From CAVSRC01 sp963730325 (GTDB lineage Bacteria > Pseudomonadota > Alphaproteobacteria > Rhizobiales > Kaistiaceae), in the NCBI GenBank assembly GCA_963730325.1, contig CAVSRC010000012.1, forward strand, positions 124,001-188,000: a stretch of 64,000 nucleotides of DNA, in the 5' to 3' direction. How positions within the stretch are numbered: the stretch's first letter is position 1; the number at the start of each line of letters is the position of its first letter. Below the pieces are notes generated by a model. It ran no database searches. It saw only the letters and a list, made by a program, of their open reading frames with translations, and had not been told where the DNA came from. Position numbers and translations under genes: made by a program. This document shows positions 33,116 through 43,607 of this stretch, piece after piece.

Positions 33116-33811
33116 TCAGCCTTCGGTCCGGCGGGCGACGCGGCGGGCGAGCAGCTCGGAGAGGAGCAGCGCGGCGAAGGCGACGACAATGGCAATGATC
33201 GTCAGGCGCAGCGCCGGCAGCTCGCCGCCGGGCACCTGGGCATTGGTGTAGATCGCCAGCGGCACGGTCTGGGTGATGCCGGGGATGTTGCCGACGAAGG
33301 TGATGGTGGCGCCGAACTCGCCAAGCGCCCGGGCGAAGGACAGCACCACGCCGGCAAGGATGCCGGGCAGCGCCAGTGGCAGGGTGACGGTCGCCAGGAT
33401 GCCGAGGCGCCGGGCACCGAGGGTTGCCGCCGCGGCGCCAAGGCGCGGGTCGATGGCCTCGATCGACAGGCGGATGGCGCGCACCATCAGCGGAAAGCCC
33501 ATGATCGCCGCGGCCAGCGCCGCCCCGGTCCAGTTGAAGGCGAGCACGATACCGAACGTCTTCTGAAGGAAGCCGCCGATCGGCCCCTTGGTGCCGAAGG
33601 CGATGAGCAGCAGATAGCCGGTCACCACCGGCGGCATGACCAGCGGCAGGTGGATAATGCCGTCGAGCAGCGAGCGCCCGACGAAACGGCCGCGGGCGAG
33701 CAGCCAGGCAATGGCGAAGCCGAAGGGCAGGCTGACCAGCGCCGCCACCGTCGCCACGCGCAGGCTGAGCGCGATGGCGGACCATTCCTGTGGGGTCAGC
33801 GGGTCGAGCAT
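33116..33811 (-). CDS. modB: Molybdate ABC transporter permease
   Basis: 231 residues with five to six membrane spans; the coupling EAA-type loop is EAIDPRLGAAAATLGARRLG, followed by PGILAGVVLSFARALGEFG. Start MLDPLTPQEWSAIALSLRVA is typical of ModB. Works as a dimer with ModC and receives molybdate from ModA. It lies 12 bases after modA. Confidence 0.96.
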   Translation of the reverse strand: MLDPLTPQEWSAIALSLRVATVAALVSLPFGFAIAWLLARGRFVGRSLLDGIIHLPLVMPPVVTGYLLLIAFGTKGPIGGFLQKTFGIVLAFNWTGAALAAAIMGFPLMVRAIRLSIEAIDPRLGAAAATLGARRLGILATVTLPLALPGILAGVVLSFARALGEFGATITFVGNIPGITQTVPLAIYTNAQVPGGELPALRLTIIAIVVAFAALLLSELLARRVARRTEG

Positions 33812-33823
33812 GGAGCCCCTATT

Positions 33824-34609
33824 TCACGAGCCCGGCGAGACGATGGTGAAGCCCTGCTTGCGATAGGCCGGTGCGGCCGCGTCCGATTGCAGGAAGGCGA
33901 AGAAGGCTATCGCATCCGCACTGGTCGCCCCGGCGGTCATGGCGACAGGATAGAGGATCGGCTCGTGGCTGTCGGCGGGAAAGGTGCCGATCGCCTTCAC
34001 CGCCGGCTCGGCGGCGGCATCGGTCGCATAGACGATGCCGGCCGGCGCTTCGCCGCGGGCGACGAAGGCGAGCGCCAGGCGCACATTCTCCGACTGCACC
34101 ACGCGGGGCGCGATGCTCTCCCACACGCCCAGGCTCTCGAGCGCGGCCTTGCCGTAGCGGCCGGCCGGCACCAATTCGACATTGGCCATGGCGAGGTGCC
34201 CGTCGGGGCCGAGCAGGCCGGCGAGGTCCATGCCCGGTGCGATCGCGATTGTCGCGGTCAACTCCTTGGGCACGACCAGGGCGATCGCGTTGCCGAGCAG
34301 CGTGCGCCGTGTCTCCGGCTGCACCAGCTTGTGGTCCACGGCGTAGTCCATCCAGGCCACGTCGGCGGAGAAGAAGATGTCGGCCGGCGCGCCCTGCTCG
34401 ATCTGGCGGACGAGCGTCGCCGTGCCGGCGTAGCTGATGGCGACCGACTTGCCGGTCTTCTCGCGATAGGCGGCGGCGACGTCGTCGAGGGCGTTCTTCA
34501 GGCTGGCGGCAGCGAAGACGATTGGCTCAGCGGCAAAGGCGGGCAGGGCCGCGGTGGCGAACGCCGGTGCGGCGACAATGGCGGCGAGGAACAGGCGGCG
34601 GGCGATCAA
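33824..34609 (-). CDS. modA: Molybdate-binding periplasmic protein
   Basis: 261 residues, starting at a TTG (34609) with GAGGTG upstream. A leader MIARRLFLAAIVAAPAFATA, with a cleavage site near AFAAE, is followed by the mature start IVFAAASLKNALDDVAAAY, which holds the conserved Ser of the oxyanion site. STATLVRQIEQGAPADIFFSAD and YATDAAAEPAVKAIGTFP also match ModA. Rich in Ala. Directly downstream of the palindromic operator at 34620-34643. Confidence 0.95.
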   Translation of the reverse strand: MIARRLFLAAIVAAPAFATAALPAFAAEPIVFAAASLKNALDDVAAAYREKTGKSVAISYAGTATLVRQIEQGAPADIFFSADVAWMDYAVDHKLVQPETRRTLLGNAIALVVPKELTATIAIAPGMDLAGLLGPDGHLAMANVELVPAGRYGKAALESLGVWESIAPRVVQSENVRLALAFVARGEAPAGIVYATDAAAEPAVKAIGTFPADSHEPILYPVAMTAGATSADAIAFFAFLQSDAAAPAYRKQGFTIVSPGS

Positions 34610-34619
34610 GGCGGCACCT

Positions 34620-34643
34620 CGATATGTTTAGGTAAACATATCG
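34620..34643. promoter_or_regulatory. ModE-type operator (Mo-box)
   Basis: CGATATGTTTA, GG, TAAACATATCG: two perfect 11-base arms with a 2-base centre, 11 bases upstream of the modA start codon. Its ATAT-rich ends recall the CGTTATATA...TATAACG Mo-boxes of E. coli and the shorter boxes of Rhodobacter. Position between modE and modA makes a Mo-dependent repressor site the simplest reading. Confidence 0.85.
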
Positions 34644-34671
34644 AATATGTCAGCACGGCGCCGCGCCGGAA

Positions 34672-35097
34672 TCAATCGTCGGTGCGGCGGCGGCGCCCGC
34701 GCGTCGATGAACGGGTGGGTTCCGGGCCGGCGCCGTCCGGTTTCACGTAGTGGCGGAGATCGGCGATGCCGGCGGCAACCGCCTTTTCGGCGTCGGCTTC
34801 CATCTGGTGGTAGCGGTCGAGCACGCGGCGGCCGAGCGGGGTCAATCGGGTGCCGCCGCCGCCGCCGGTGCCGCCCTTTGCCGTCTCGACCAGTGGCTCG
34901 ACAAAGGCGGCGTTCATCTCCTGCACCAAGAGCCAGCTGCGCTTGTAGCTCATGCCGGAACGCTTGGCCGCCGCGGTCAGCGAAGCGGTGTCGCCGATCG
35001 CCTGGAGGAGGCCGGCCTTTCCCGGACCGATCGCCACGCCGGGCTTCAGCACGATGCGGAAGCGCAGGCCTTCGGTTCGGTTGACGAATTGCGGCAA
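34672..35097 (-). CDS. modE: ModE-type regulator, DNA-binding domain only
   Basis: 141 residues from a TTG at 35097 (LPQFVNRTEGLRFRI). The winged HTH region AAKRSGMSYKRSWLLVQEMN matches the N-terminal ModE domain, followed by the Gly-rich wing TAKGGTGGGGGTRLT. A basic tail ends RSSTRGRRRRTDD. The C-terminal TOBE pair that binds molybdate in full ModE is absent, as in many short alphaproteobacterial versions. GGGAG precedes the TTG. It is the first gene of the mod operon and the likely user of the operator 30 bases downstream of its stop. Confidence 0.85.
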   Translation of the reverse strand: MPQFVNRTEGLRFRIVLKPGVAIGPGKAGLLQAIGDTASLTAAAKRSGMSYKRSWLLVQEMNAAFVEPLVETAKGGTGGGGGTRLTPLGRRVLDRYHQMEADAEKAVAAGIADLRHYVKPDGAGPEPTRSSTRGRRRRTDD

Positions 35098-35277
35098 GTA
35101 CCGACTCCCAAACTGACAAGTATGCGCAATCTTGAATAGAAAAGCAGTTGCAGGAAAGGTGCCGCGCACGGTCGCGTTGACGCACCACCAGGGCTGGTGA
35201 ATCCGCAACACAACCGGGGGCCCCCGACGCCAGGTTGTACCTAGGGCGGCATCGGCCTCAGGTGTAATATCCAGCCG

Positions 35278-35919
35278 ATGACGGCCGATTCGACGCCAGC
35301 TCCCGCCGGTGCTGTGCACGGCGTAGCCAAAGCCGCCAGGCGGCTGGCAGCGGGAGTCTGGCTGAAATGGGGTGCGGTCGGCGCGGTGGCGCTGGTCCTC
35401 GTGGCGTTCTTTGGCGCCTACTTCCTGCCGCGCGCACCGGAAGTCACCCGGTCGATCGATATCGCTGCCCCGCGCGCAGCGCTCTTTCCGCTGGTCGCCG
35501 ATCTTCGTCATCTGCCGGACTGGTCGCCGCGGCTCACCGCCGATCCCGATATTGCGATCACCTTCACCGGGCCGCTAGACGGTGTCGGCCAGGCCATCTC
35601 CTGGCAGAGCAAGCGGCCGGAGGTCGGCTCCGGCATCGAGACGATCACGGCGATCGCGCCCGACAGCTCGGTCACGATGCGCGTCACCCTTGCCGGACAG
35701 CCGTCGACCGCGGCGTGGTTCCGTCTTGAGCAGAAGAGCGCGGCCGAAACCACCGTCGTCTGGGGCTATCGCAAGGATCTCGGCTTCAACCCGATCAACC
35801 GTTATCGCGGCCTGACGATCGACGGCCTCGTCGGGCCGGATTACGAGCGTGGTCTGAAGCGCCTCAAGGCTATTGCCGAGACGCCGCCGGAGAGCGGTCA
35901 GCCGCCCAAGACGAACTAG
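35278..35919 (+). CDS. SRPBCC (START-like) domain protein with N-terminal membrane anchor
   Basis: 213 residues. A hydrophobic segment KWGAVGAVALVLVAFFGAYFLP (residues ~30-51) precedes a START/SRPBCC fold: VTRSIDIAAPRAALFPLVADLRHLPDWSP, then TTVVWGYRKDLG and GLVGPDYERGLKRLK. Such domains bind hydrophobic ligands. Probably inner-membrane anchored facing the periplasm. Function unknown. ATG chosen at 35278; it is divergent from modE. Confidence 0.85.
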   Translation: MTADSTPAPAGAVHGVAKAARRLAAGVWLKWGAVGAVALVLVAFFGAYFLPRAPEVTRSIDIAAPRAALFPLVADLRHLPDWSPRLTADPDIAITFTGPLDGVGQAISWQSKRPEVGSGIETITAIAPDSSVTMRVTLAGQPSTAAWFRLEQKSAAETTVVWGYRKDLGFNPINRYRGLTIDGLVGPDYERGLKRLKAIAETPPESGQPPKTN

Positions 35920-35932
35920 AATCCGAACGTCC

Positions 35933-36109
35933 CTAGCCGATCCCTGGGAATGACGGCCACGCCTGCATGGGGTGGTCGAAGAGCTGCGTGCCGCCGTTGA
36001 ATGCGATCAGGGCCAGCATGAAGACGGTATAGACGGCGATCCACACGAGAAACCCGCCGGTGCCGGCGTCGTGGGCCACCTGTGTGCGGTTGCGAGCGAT
36101 ACTGCGCAT
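35933..36109 (-). CDS. Small single-span membrane protein
   Basis: 58 residues: MRSIARNRTQVAHDAGTGG then one membrane span FLVWIAVYTVFMLALIAF and a tail ending WPSFPGIG. CAGGGAGGGAGACACC lies just before the ATG at 36109. No family is recognised; convergent with the SRPBCC gene. Confidence 0.6.
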   Translation of the reverse strand: MRSIARNRTQVAHDAGTGGFLVWIAVYTVFMLALIAFNGGTQLFDHPMQAWPSFPGIG

Positions 36110-36473
36110 GGTGTCTCCCTCCCTGTCGGGGAGACCCATAGTGCGGTTGCGATGACGGCGCTCGTCGGACGGGAATGGGGCCATTGCGGACAGTTGTGCG
36201 GGCCGAATTGTGGCAAGGGCAGCGAGCGCTCCGCGGGCGGCGGATGGTGGTCCTGCACCCTTGGCGGCACCGCCTCCGCAGACAGATCGCCTGGGAGGGC
36301 AGCGGTGAATTGTCGCAGGCGGGTCAGGTGGTTGGGTGAAGGTGTTGTTTTGACATGAGAATTTGAAATCGGCACAGGCAGATAATTGTACTCCGCTTGA
36401 CGAAAATCACAGCACGTTCAGGGCCGGCTCTGTTGCATGGCGCCGATGCGACCAGGAACGAAGGGCGGGCGAC
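36110..36473. other. Intergenic region upstream of pckA
   Basis: 364 bases without a gene. The last 120 bases are AT-richer (TTTTGACATGAGAATTTGAAATC) and should contain the pckA promoter, but I cannot place a convincing -10. A half-palindrome AATTGTGGC at 36209 recalls the centre of the perfect palindrome at 17826. GGCGG lies close to the pckA ATG. Confidence 0.5.
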
Positions 36474-38090
<1,617 letters not shown>

Positions 38091-38099
38091 CGCGGGCGT

Positions 38100-38717
38100 T
38101 CAGGGCCTCCAGTCCATGGGAACGTGGCCGGGCTCGGCGGCGACGCGCTTCAGCCAGGCGCCGATCGCCGGATAGGCCGCAAGCTCGAAGCCGCCGTCCT
38201 CGGCGACATGGGTATAGGCATAGAGCGCGATGTCGGCGACCGAATAGGCGCCGCCGGCGAGCCAGTCGCTCTTGGCAAGTGCCTGCTCCATGACGGAGAG
38301 CGCGCGGCCGCCGCGCGTCTGCCAGTCGGCCAGCTGCTCCGGCGTCGCCTTGCCGATGCGGTCCGGATAGATCTTCAGCCATGAGCGGGCGACGGCGATC
38401 ACCGGCTCGTGGTCGTATTGCTCGAAGAACAGCCATTGATGGGCGAGCGCCCGCGCGAAGCGGTCGGCCGGCAGAAAGGGCGTGCCCTCGGCGAGGTAGA
38501 GCAGCATGGCGTTCGATTCCGACAGCTTGCGGCCGTCGGGGAGGACCAGCAGCGGCACCTTGCCGTTGGGGTTCAGCGCCAGATAGTCCGGCGTGCGCGT
38601 CTCGCCCTTCGACGGGTCGGTCTCGACGATGCGGAAGGGAATGCCGAGCTGGTGCATCAGCAGCCGCGGCTTGTAGCAGTTCCCCGAAGCTTGCATCGAA
38701 TAAAGTGTGTAGCTCAT
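38100..38717 (-). CDS. Glutathione S-transferase family protein
   Basis: 205 residues. The thioredoxin-like domain MSYTLYSMQASGNCYKPRLLMHQLG with Ser/Cys near the active site, NPNGKVPLLVLPDG (cis-Pro) and LSESNAMLLYLAE bind GSH. The C-terminal helices include YSVADIALYAYTHVAEDGGF. The substrate is unknown. It is convergent with pckA, with 9 bases between the stops. Confidence 0.9.
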   Translation of the reverse strand: MSYTLYSMQASGNCYKPRLLMHQLGIPFRIVETDPSKGETRTPDYLALNPNGKVPLLVLPDGRKLSESNAMLLYLAEGTPFLPADRFARALAHQWLFFEQYDHEPVIAVARSWLKIYPDRIGKATPEQLADWQTRGGRALSVMEQALAKSDWLAGGAYSVADIALYAYTHVAEDGGFELAAYPAIGAWLKRVAAEPGHVPMDWRP

Positions 38718-38833
38718 GCGTTCACCTCGCTCGTCTCACGAAGAATTGGCTGGCGTCACGCACCCGTCCAATTCCAATCCGTGCGTAACACATCAGCCGA
38801 ATCGATCGATCGGCGGAACGAAAGGTGGCCGGA

Positions 38834-39346
38834 ATGGACAGCGAGCAGTTGAAGGCGGCCCAGGCGCCCCTCAAGCAGCGCTATCGCGACGACCCGGACG
38901 CGGCGGTGGTCACCCTCCATGCCCGCGGCGCCATCGGTGACGGGGTCACCTGTTCGGTCGAGACCGGACAGGCGCTCGCCCGCGCCGGCCTGCATCCGGC
39001 AAGCGGCGGCGAGGCCATGGTCAATGTCTGCTCCGGCGACATGCTCTTGCAGGCGCTGGTCGCCTGTGCCGGCGTCACGCTCAATGCGGTCGCCACCTCG
39101 CTCGGCCTGCCGGTCACGGATGCGCGCCTCCACGCCGAGGGCGATCTCGATTTCCGCGGCACACTCGGCGTGTCGAAGGAGGCGCCGGTCGGCTTCCGCG
39201 ATGTCCGCCTCAGGATCGAGGTCGAGGGCGATCTGACGGACGAGCAGTTGGCGACGCTGGTCAAGCTCACCGAGCGCTATTGCGTCGTCTATCAGACGCT
39301 GAAGAGCGCGCCGTCCCTGTCGGTTGCGGCGGAGCGGGCGGCCTGA
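38834..39346 (+). CDS. OsmC family peroxidase-like protein
   Basis: 170 residues, ATG at 38834 (a GTG at 38825 is the alternative). The two catalytic-type Cys of OsmC/Ohr are the Cys in TCSVETGQA or CSGDMLLQALVACAGVT; the second segment, with the GD.L..AL..C motif, is the standard one. C-terminal CVVYQTLKSAPSLSV carries the usual late Cys. These proteins reduce organic hydroperoxides or modify thiols. No ohrR-type regulator is close. Confidence 0.88.
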   Translation: MDSEQLKAAQAPLKQRYRDDPDAAVVTLHARGAIGDGVTCSVETGQALARAGLHPASGGEAMVNVCSGDMLLQALVACAGVTLNAVATSLGLPVTDARLHAEGDLDFRGTLGVSKEAPVGFRDVRLRIEVEGDLTDEQLATLVKLTERYCVVYQTLKSAPSLSVAAERAA

Positions 39347-39424
39347 GGTAAGGATTTCGATACCAGGATCGTGCCATGCCTGCGTGACGCCTGATTCCGG
39401 CCTGCGATCAGCCGAGACCGCACC

Positions 39425-40384
39425 ATGCAGCGACCTGGCGCATTCACGCCCGAGGACTTCCTGAAGATCGCGGTCATTGTCGCGATCGTGGCGGCCGATG
39501 CGGTGTGGATCGAACTCGGCAATTTCCACTTCGCTCTCGCCAGCACGATCCGCGTGGTCGCCGCCGTCGCCGTGCTTCTGGCCGTTGCCGAACTTTATCG
39601 CCGCTGGCGGCCGAACCGGAATTTCGTCGTCATGGTGCGCGAGACCGCGTGGCTGCTGGCCTTCTCGGCCGCCGCCGGGGTGTTCAGCAACCTCGTCGTC
39701 ACCCTCAATCTGCCGCTTATCGACGACCGTCTCGTCGCTTTCGATGGTGCGCTCCATCTCGATTGGCAGGCCTACTACGCCTATGTCGTCGGGCACCCGG
39801 CGCTCGGCACCGTCTACGCGCTGTTCTATTTCGCGGCGCTGCCCTTCATCGCCTTCGGCATCATCGCGCTGGCCGTGATGGAGAGAACCGGGCGGGCGAG
39901 CGAGCTGGTGCTCGCCGCCATGATCGGCGCGCTCATCGCCATCGCCATATCGGGCCTGTGGCCGTCCTCCGGCGCGCTCGCCTATTTCCGCCCCGACGAG
40001 GCGCTGGCTCTGCATCACCCGATCGTCGACCTCGGTTACAAGCAGACCTTCTTCGATCTCAGGTCCGGGGCGTGGACCAGTTTCACCCTCGACGACGTCA
40101 AGGGGCTGATCGCGTTTCCGTCCTACCACGCCGTCCTCAACGTCATCATCGTGCTCGCCTTCCGCGGAATCTGGAAGTTCTTCTGGCCGATGCTGGCGCT
40201 GAACGTGGCGATGCTGGCAACGGCGCCGGTCGAAGGCGGCCATCACTTCGTCGACGTGTTCGGGGGCGTGGTCGTGGCGATCGTGGCGACCTGGCTCGCC
40301 AATCTCCTCCAGCGCCGGTTGCTCGCCGGCAAATTCTCCGCCGAGGGCATTGGCAGGGCGCCCGCCGGGGTACGCCTCGGCTGA
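39425..40384 (+). CDS. PAP2-superfamily membrane phosphatase
   Basis: 319 residues with about six to eight hydrophobic spans. Motif 2 is FPSYHAVLN and motif 3 is EGGHHFVDVFGG, where the usual SR is replaced by VEGG but the His and Asp of the phosphatase are kept. The N-terminal half is unlike classical PAP2 and resembles the larger inositol-phosphorylceramide synthase-like (PAP2_3) group. Possible substrates are lipid phosphates or undecaprenyl-PP. Function inferred. Confidence 0.82.
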   Translation: MQRPGAFTPEDFLKIAVIVAIVAADAVWIELGNFHFALASTIRVVAAVAVLLAVAELYRRWRPNRNFVVMVRETAWLLAFSAAAGVFSNLVVTLNLPLIDDRLVAFDGALHLDWQAYYAYVVGHPALGTVYALFYFAALPFIAFGIIALAVMERTGRASELVLAAMIGALIAIAISGLWPSSGALAYFRPDEALALHHPIVDLGYKQTFFDLRSGAWTSFTLDDVKGLIAFPSYHAVLNVIIVLAFRGIWKFFWPMLALNVAMLATAPVEGGHHFVDVFGGVVVAIVATWLANLLQRRLLAGKFSAEGIGRAPAGVRLG

Positions 40385-40530
40385 GGGGCAGGCGGGCGCC
40401 GGCGTTTGGCCGAAAGCGCCCCGGGTTGCGGTAGCGCAACGCGCGCCAAAACACGCGGATTTACTTGTGATCTACGCTGCGCGGGCCTAGGGTCCGCGCC
40501 GTTTGAAAACCCCTTTCCGGAGCCCGGATC

Positions 40531-41733
40531 ATGGCCTTCCTTGCCGACTCGCTCGCCCGCGTGAAGCCTTCTGCCACCATCGCGGTCACCAACAAGGCGC
40601 GTGAACTCAAGGCCGCCGGTCGCGACGTGATCGGGCTCGGCGCCGGCGAGCCCGATTTCGACACGCCCGACAACATCAAGGACGCGGCGATCAAGGCGAT
40701 CCGCGACGGCAAGACCAAGTACACCGCCGTCGACGGCATCCCCGAGCTGAAGGCGGCGATCGCCGACAAGTTCAAGCGCGAAAACGGCCTGACCTACGCG
40801 ACCAACCAGATCACGGTCGGCACCGGCGGCAAGCAGGTGCTCTACAACGCGCTGATGGCGACGCTGAACCCCGGCGACGAGGTGCTCATCCCGACGCCCT
40901 ACTGGGTGAGCTATCCGGACATGGTGCTGCTTGCCGGCGGCACGCCGACCTTCGTCGAGGCGTCGCTGGCAACCAACTTCAAGGTCACCGCCGAAGCCCT
41001 TGAAAAGGCGATCACGCCGAAGACCAAGTGGTTCATCTTCAACTCGCCGTCGAACCCCTCCGGCGCCGCCTATTCGCGCGCCGAGATGAAGGCGCTCACC
41101 GACGTGCTCGCCCGCCATCCCCAGGTCTGGGTGATGACCGACGACATCTACGAGCACCTTGTCTATGACGACTTCGTCTTCGCGACGGCGGCCGAGGTCG
41201 AGCCGGCGCTCATGGAGCGCACGCTCACCGTCAACGGCGTCTCCAAGGCCTATTGCATGACCGGCTGGCGCATCGGCTATGCCGGCGGGCCGGTCGCGCT
41301 GATCAAGGCCATCGCCAAGATCCAGTCGCAGTCGACCTCCAACCCCTCGTCGATCTCGCAATATGCCGCGCTCGAGGCGCTGACCGGTCCGCAGGATTTC
41401 ATCGCCGCGCACAACAAGGTGTTCAAGGAACGCCGCGACCTGGTCGTCTCGATGCTCAACCAGACGCGCGGGCTGTCGTGCCCGACGCCGGAGGGCGCGT
41501 TCTATGTCTATCCCTCCTGCGCTGAGCTCATCGGCAAGAAGGCGCCGTCGGGCAAGGTGATCGAGAGCGACGACGATTTCGTCACCGAGCTGCTCGAAGC
41601 CGAGGGCGTGGCGGTGGTGCAGGGCTCGGCCTTCGGCCTCGGCCCCAACTTCCGCGTCTCCTACGCCACCTCGACGGAGGCGCTGGAGGCGGCCGGCGAG
41701 CGCATCCAGCGCTTCTGCGCCGAGTTGCGCTAG
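40531..41733 (+). CDS. aatA: Aspartate aminotransferase (class I PLP enzyme)
   Basis: 400 residues. MAFLADSLARVKPSATIAVTNKAREL, GEPDFDTPDNIK, PTPYWVSYPDMV, NSPSNPSGAAY (conserved Asn/Pro), and the PLP Lys in VNGVSKAYCMTGWRIGYAG are all present, and FRVSYATSTE carries the substrate Arg. The Rhizobiales type is also active on prephenate. GAGCCCGGATC before the ATG is a weak ribosome site. Single gene, ending just before the convergent P-loop gene. Confidence 0.96.
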   Translation: MAFLADSLARVKPSATIAVTNKARELKAAGRDVIGLGAGEPDFDTPDNIKDAAIKAIRDGKTKYTAVDGIPELKAAIADKFKRENGLTYATNQITVGTGGKQVLYNALMATLNPGDEVLIPTPYWVSYPDMVLLAGGTPTFVEASLATNFKVTAEALEKAITPKTKWFIFNSPSNPSGAAYSRAEMKALTDVLARHPQVWVMTDDIYEHLVYDDFVFATAAEVEPALMERTLTVNGVSKAYCMTGWRIGYAGGPVALIKAIAKIQSQSTSNPSSISQYAALEALTGPQDFIAAHNKVFKERRDLVVSMLNQTRGLSCPTPEGAFYVYPSCAELIGKKAPSGKVIESDDDFVTELLEAEGVAVVQGSAFGLGPNFRVSYATSTEALEAAGERIQRFCAELR

Positions 41734-41748
41734 CAAAGCGGCCGGCGC

Positions 41749-42507
41749 CTAGGCCACGGCGCTGAACAGCGACGCGAACTCCGCCATCTGCAGGCGGAGT
41801 TCGATGTCGCGGAAGCCGATGAACGCGTCTGCGATCCAGCGGTGGAGCGTCGTCCGCTCGGCCGTCCGGTGAAAATAGTCGCTGAGCGAAAAGCGCGGAC
41901 GCATCACGACGCCATGCAACGTCTGCGGCAGCACGCCGATGCCGAGCGGCGGCGGGCTCGCCTCGGGAAGCGGGGGCAGGGGCGCGCCGAGCGGAAAGAG
42001 CAGCTCGTTCACCACCGGCACGACGGTCATGCGCGGGAACCGCCGCACCAGCGCGCGGTGGGCCGCGATGGCGTGGTCGTGGTTCTCGACGACGAAGAGC
42101 GCCGCCGTATCGATGCGCCTGGCGTGGGCGCTGTCGACGAAGGCGGTCGTCTCGGCGCTGGTGAAAAAGGGGTCGAAGAAGGCGGGCGCCAGGTCGATGA
42201 CCTTGGGCCGGCCGTCGCTGACGATCAGCCGGTCGAACAGCGCCATCTCGCCGGTCGTGTCGGCGACGGTGGCGGGCACGGTGTGGTGCGGCTGATAGGC
42301 GGACAGCACCGGATCGTTCGGATTGGCGTCAAAGACAAACGGACCACGGTCGTCATTGAGAAGATAGTCGACCAGCAGGCGCGCGATCAGCGTGCGCCCG
42401 ACGCGCGGTCGCGGCGAGCACACGATGAAGACAGGCGTTCGCCGCGCCGCGCCGCCCGGAGGTCGGGGCGCGACCTCGCCGGATGGTGCCGCCAGGTCCA
42501 TCAGCAT
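41749..42507 (-). CDS. Degenerate P-loop protein, partner of a ParA-like ATPase
   Basis: 252 residues starting MLMDLAAPSGEVAP. The place of Walker A is PVFIVCSPRPRVGRTLIARLL: both lysines of the ParA deviant motif KGGxGKT are Arg here, so ATP hydrolysis is doubtful. Later parts DANPNDPVLSAYQ, KVIDLAPAFFDPFF and ALFVVENHDHAIAAH keep the MinD/ParA-like topology. It starts 13 bases after the stop of the ParA-like gene. I infer a regulatory or structural subunit. I do not know a named family. Confidence 0.7.
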   Translation of the reverse strand: MLMDLAAPSGEVAPRPPGGAARRTPVFIVCSPRPRVGRTLIARLLVDYLLNDDRGPFVFDANPNDPVLSAYQPHHTVPATVADTTGEMALFDRLIVSDGRPKVIDLAPAFFDPFFTSAETTAFVDSAHARRIDTAALFVVENHDHAIAAHRALVRRFPRMTVVPVVNELLFPLGAPLPPLPEASPPPLGIGVLPQTLHGVVMRPRFSLSDYFHRTAERTTLHRWIADAFIGFRDIELRLQMAEFASLFSAVA

Positions 42508-42520
42508 GGTGCGCGCGCCT

Positions 42521-43390
42521 TCAGGCCGCCTCGCGCCTCTGGCGCACGAGGTCGGCCAGCCCGACGCGGTCGTATTCCGCCCACACGCTTTGCAGCCAGT
42601 GGCGCACATAGCCGCGCAGAACGAAGGAATGGTTCGCCGGGCTGCCGTCGGAGGCCTGGTTGGCGACGAAGGTGGTGAAGGGGATCGCGGTCAACTCGAC
42701 CCGCTCGCAGGCCAGCTCGTTCAGCCGGGGCACCGAGATTTCACGCAAGCCTTTGATCTTCTTGAAATATCCGTTGTAGGTCGTCGGGTCCCACTCGAAG
42801 AACGTCGTGTTGTTGATGAAGTTCTTGACGAGGAAATGGTGCGCCCCGGTCAATTGGTCGGCGGTGTCGCTGATTTCTTCCAGAGACGAAATCGACGGCC
42901 CCAAAATGTGAAAGACGGCGAAATTGAAGTCGCCCTGGCGGGCGGCGTAGAGGAAGCCGATGTCCTCCAGCGCGCGCAGCGTGGTCGACAGCAGCCCGGC
43001 GCGCACGTCGATGATCGTCACCTCGGCGGCGTTGATGGTGTCGAAGATCTTCATCTGGTCGGCGGCCGAGGTCACGTCGACGATATCGGTGACGTCGGGG
43101 TGAAACCGCTTGAGCGTGCCTTTCGGCGACTCGGTGTCGAAGGCGCGCGTCGGGATATCGCGCGAGGCGAGATAGTCGAGCAGGGTGCGCGTCACCGTCG
43201 TCTTGCCGACGCCGCCCTTGTCGGCGCCGACCAGGATGATCGTCGGCATGGCGACGGCCTTGTCGGCCGCCGGTTTCGCCGGTGCCTGGCTGCGCGCCGA
43301 TGCCTTGTCCCGCGACTGGTCCTTGGTGGGCGACGAATCCTTCTGCGCCGGCTGGTCGTCGGCCGGTGTGGTGTCTGGCGTATTGAGCAT
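42521..43390 (-). CDS. ParA/MinD-like ATPase
   Basis: 289 residues from ATG 43390 with GAGGA upstream; a 19-residue longer start exists. After a Pro/Ser/Lys-rich leader of about 45 residues comes the deviant Walker A ILVGADKGGVGKTTVTRTLL, then FDTESPKGTLKRFHPD (switch I-like) and VTIIDVRAGLLSTTLRAL (Walker B). The rest is an all-alpha region with FVANQASDGSPANHSF. No parB, centromere-like array or minC/E is near. Possibly a positioning or secretion ATPase. Confidence 0.82.
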   Translation of the reverse strand: MLNTPDTTPADDQPAQKDSSPTKDQSRDKASARSQAPAKPAADKAVAMPTIILVGADKGGVGKTTVTRTLLDYLASRDIPTRAFDTESPKGTLKRFHPDVTDIVDVTSAADQMKIFDTINAAEVTIIDVRAGLLSTTLRALEDIGFLYAARQGDFNFAVFHILGPSISSLEEISDTADQLTGAHHFLVKNFINNTTFFEWDPTTYNGYFKKIKGLREISVPRLNELACERVELTAIPFTTFVANQASDGSPANHSFVLRGYVRHWLQSVWAEYDRVGLADLVRQRREAA

Positions 43391-43607
43391 GCCCCGTCCT
43401 CGGCTGGCCCCCAACCACCCGGATGAGGCATCCTCGGTCACAATCATGGCAGAACGGTAGCAAGCGGGGCGGGATCGTGGTGCCGCGTGGCGTGGCTCGA
43501 TGGCAACAGTTGCTGCCGAATGGCCATAATTGCCAAGTGGCGGTTTACCTGGAGCGTCGTTTCAGGTTGAAATCCAAAGAAACCAGCAAGACTCGGGGTG
43601 GCCAGTC

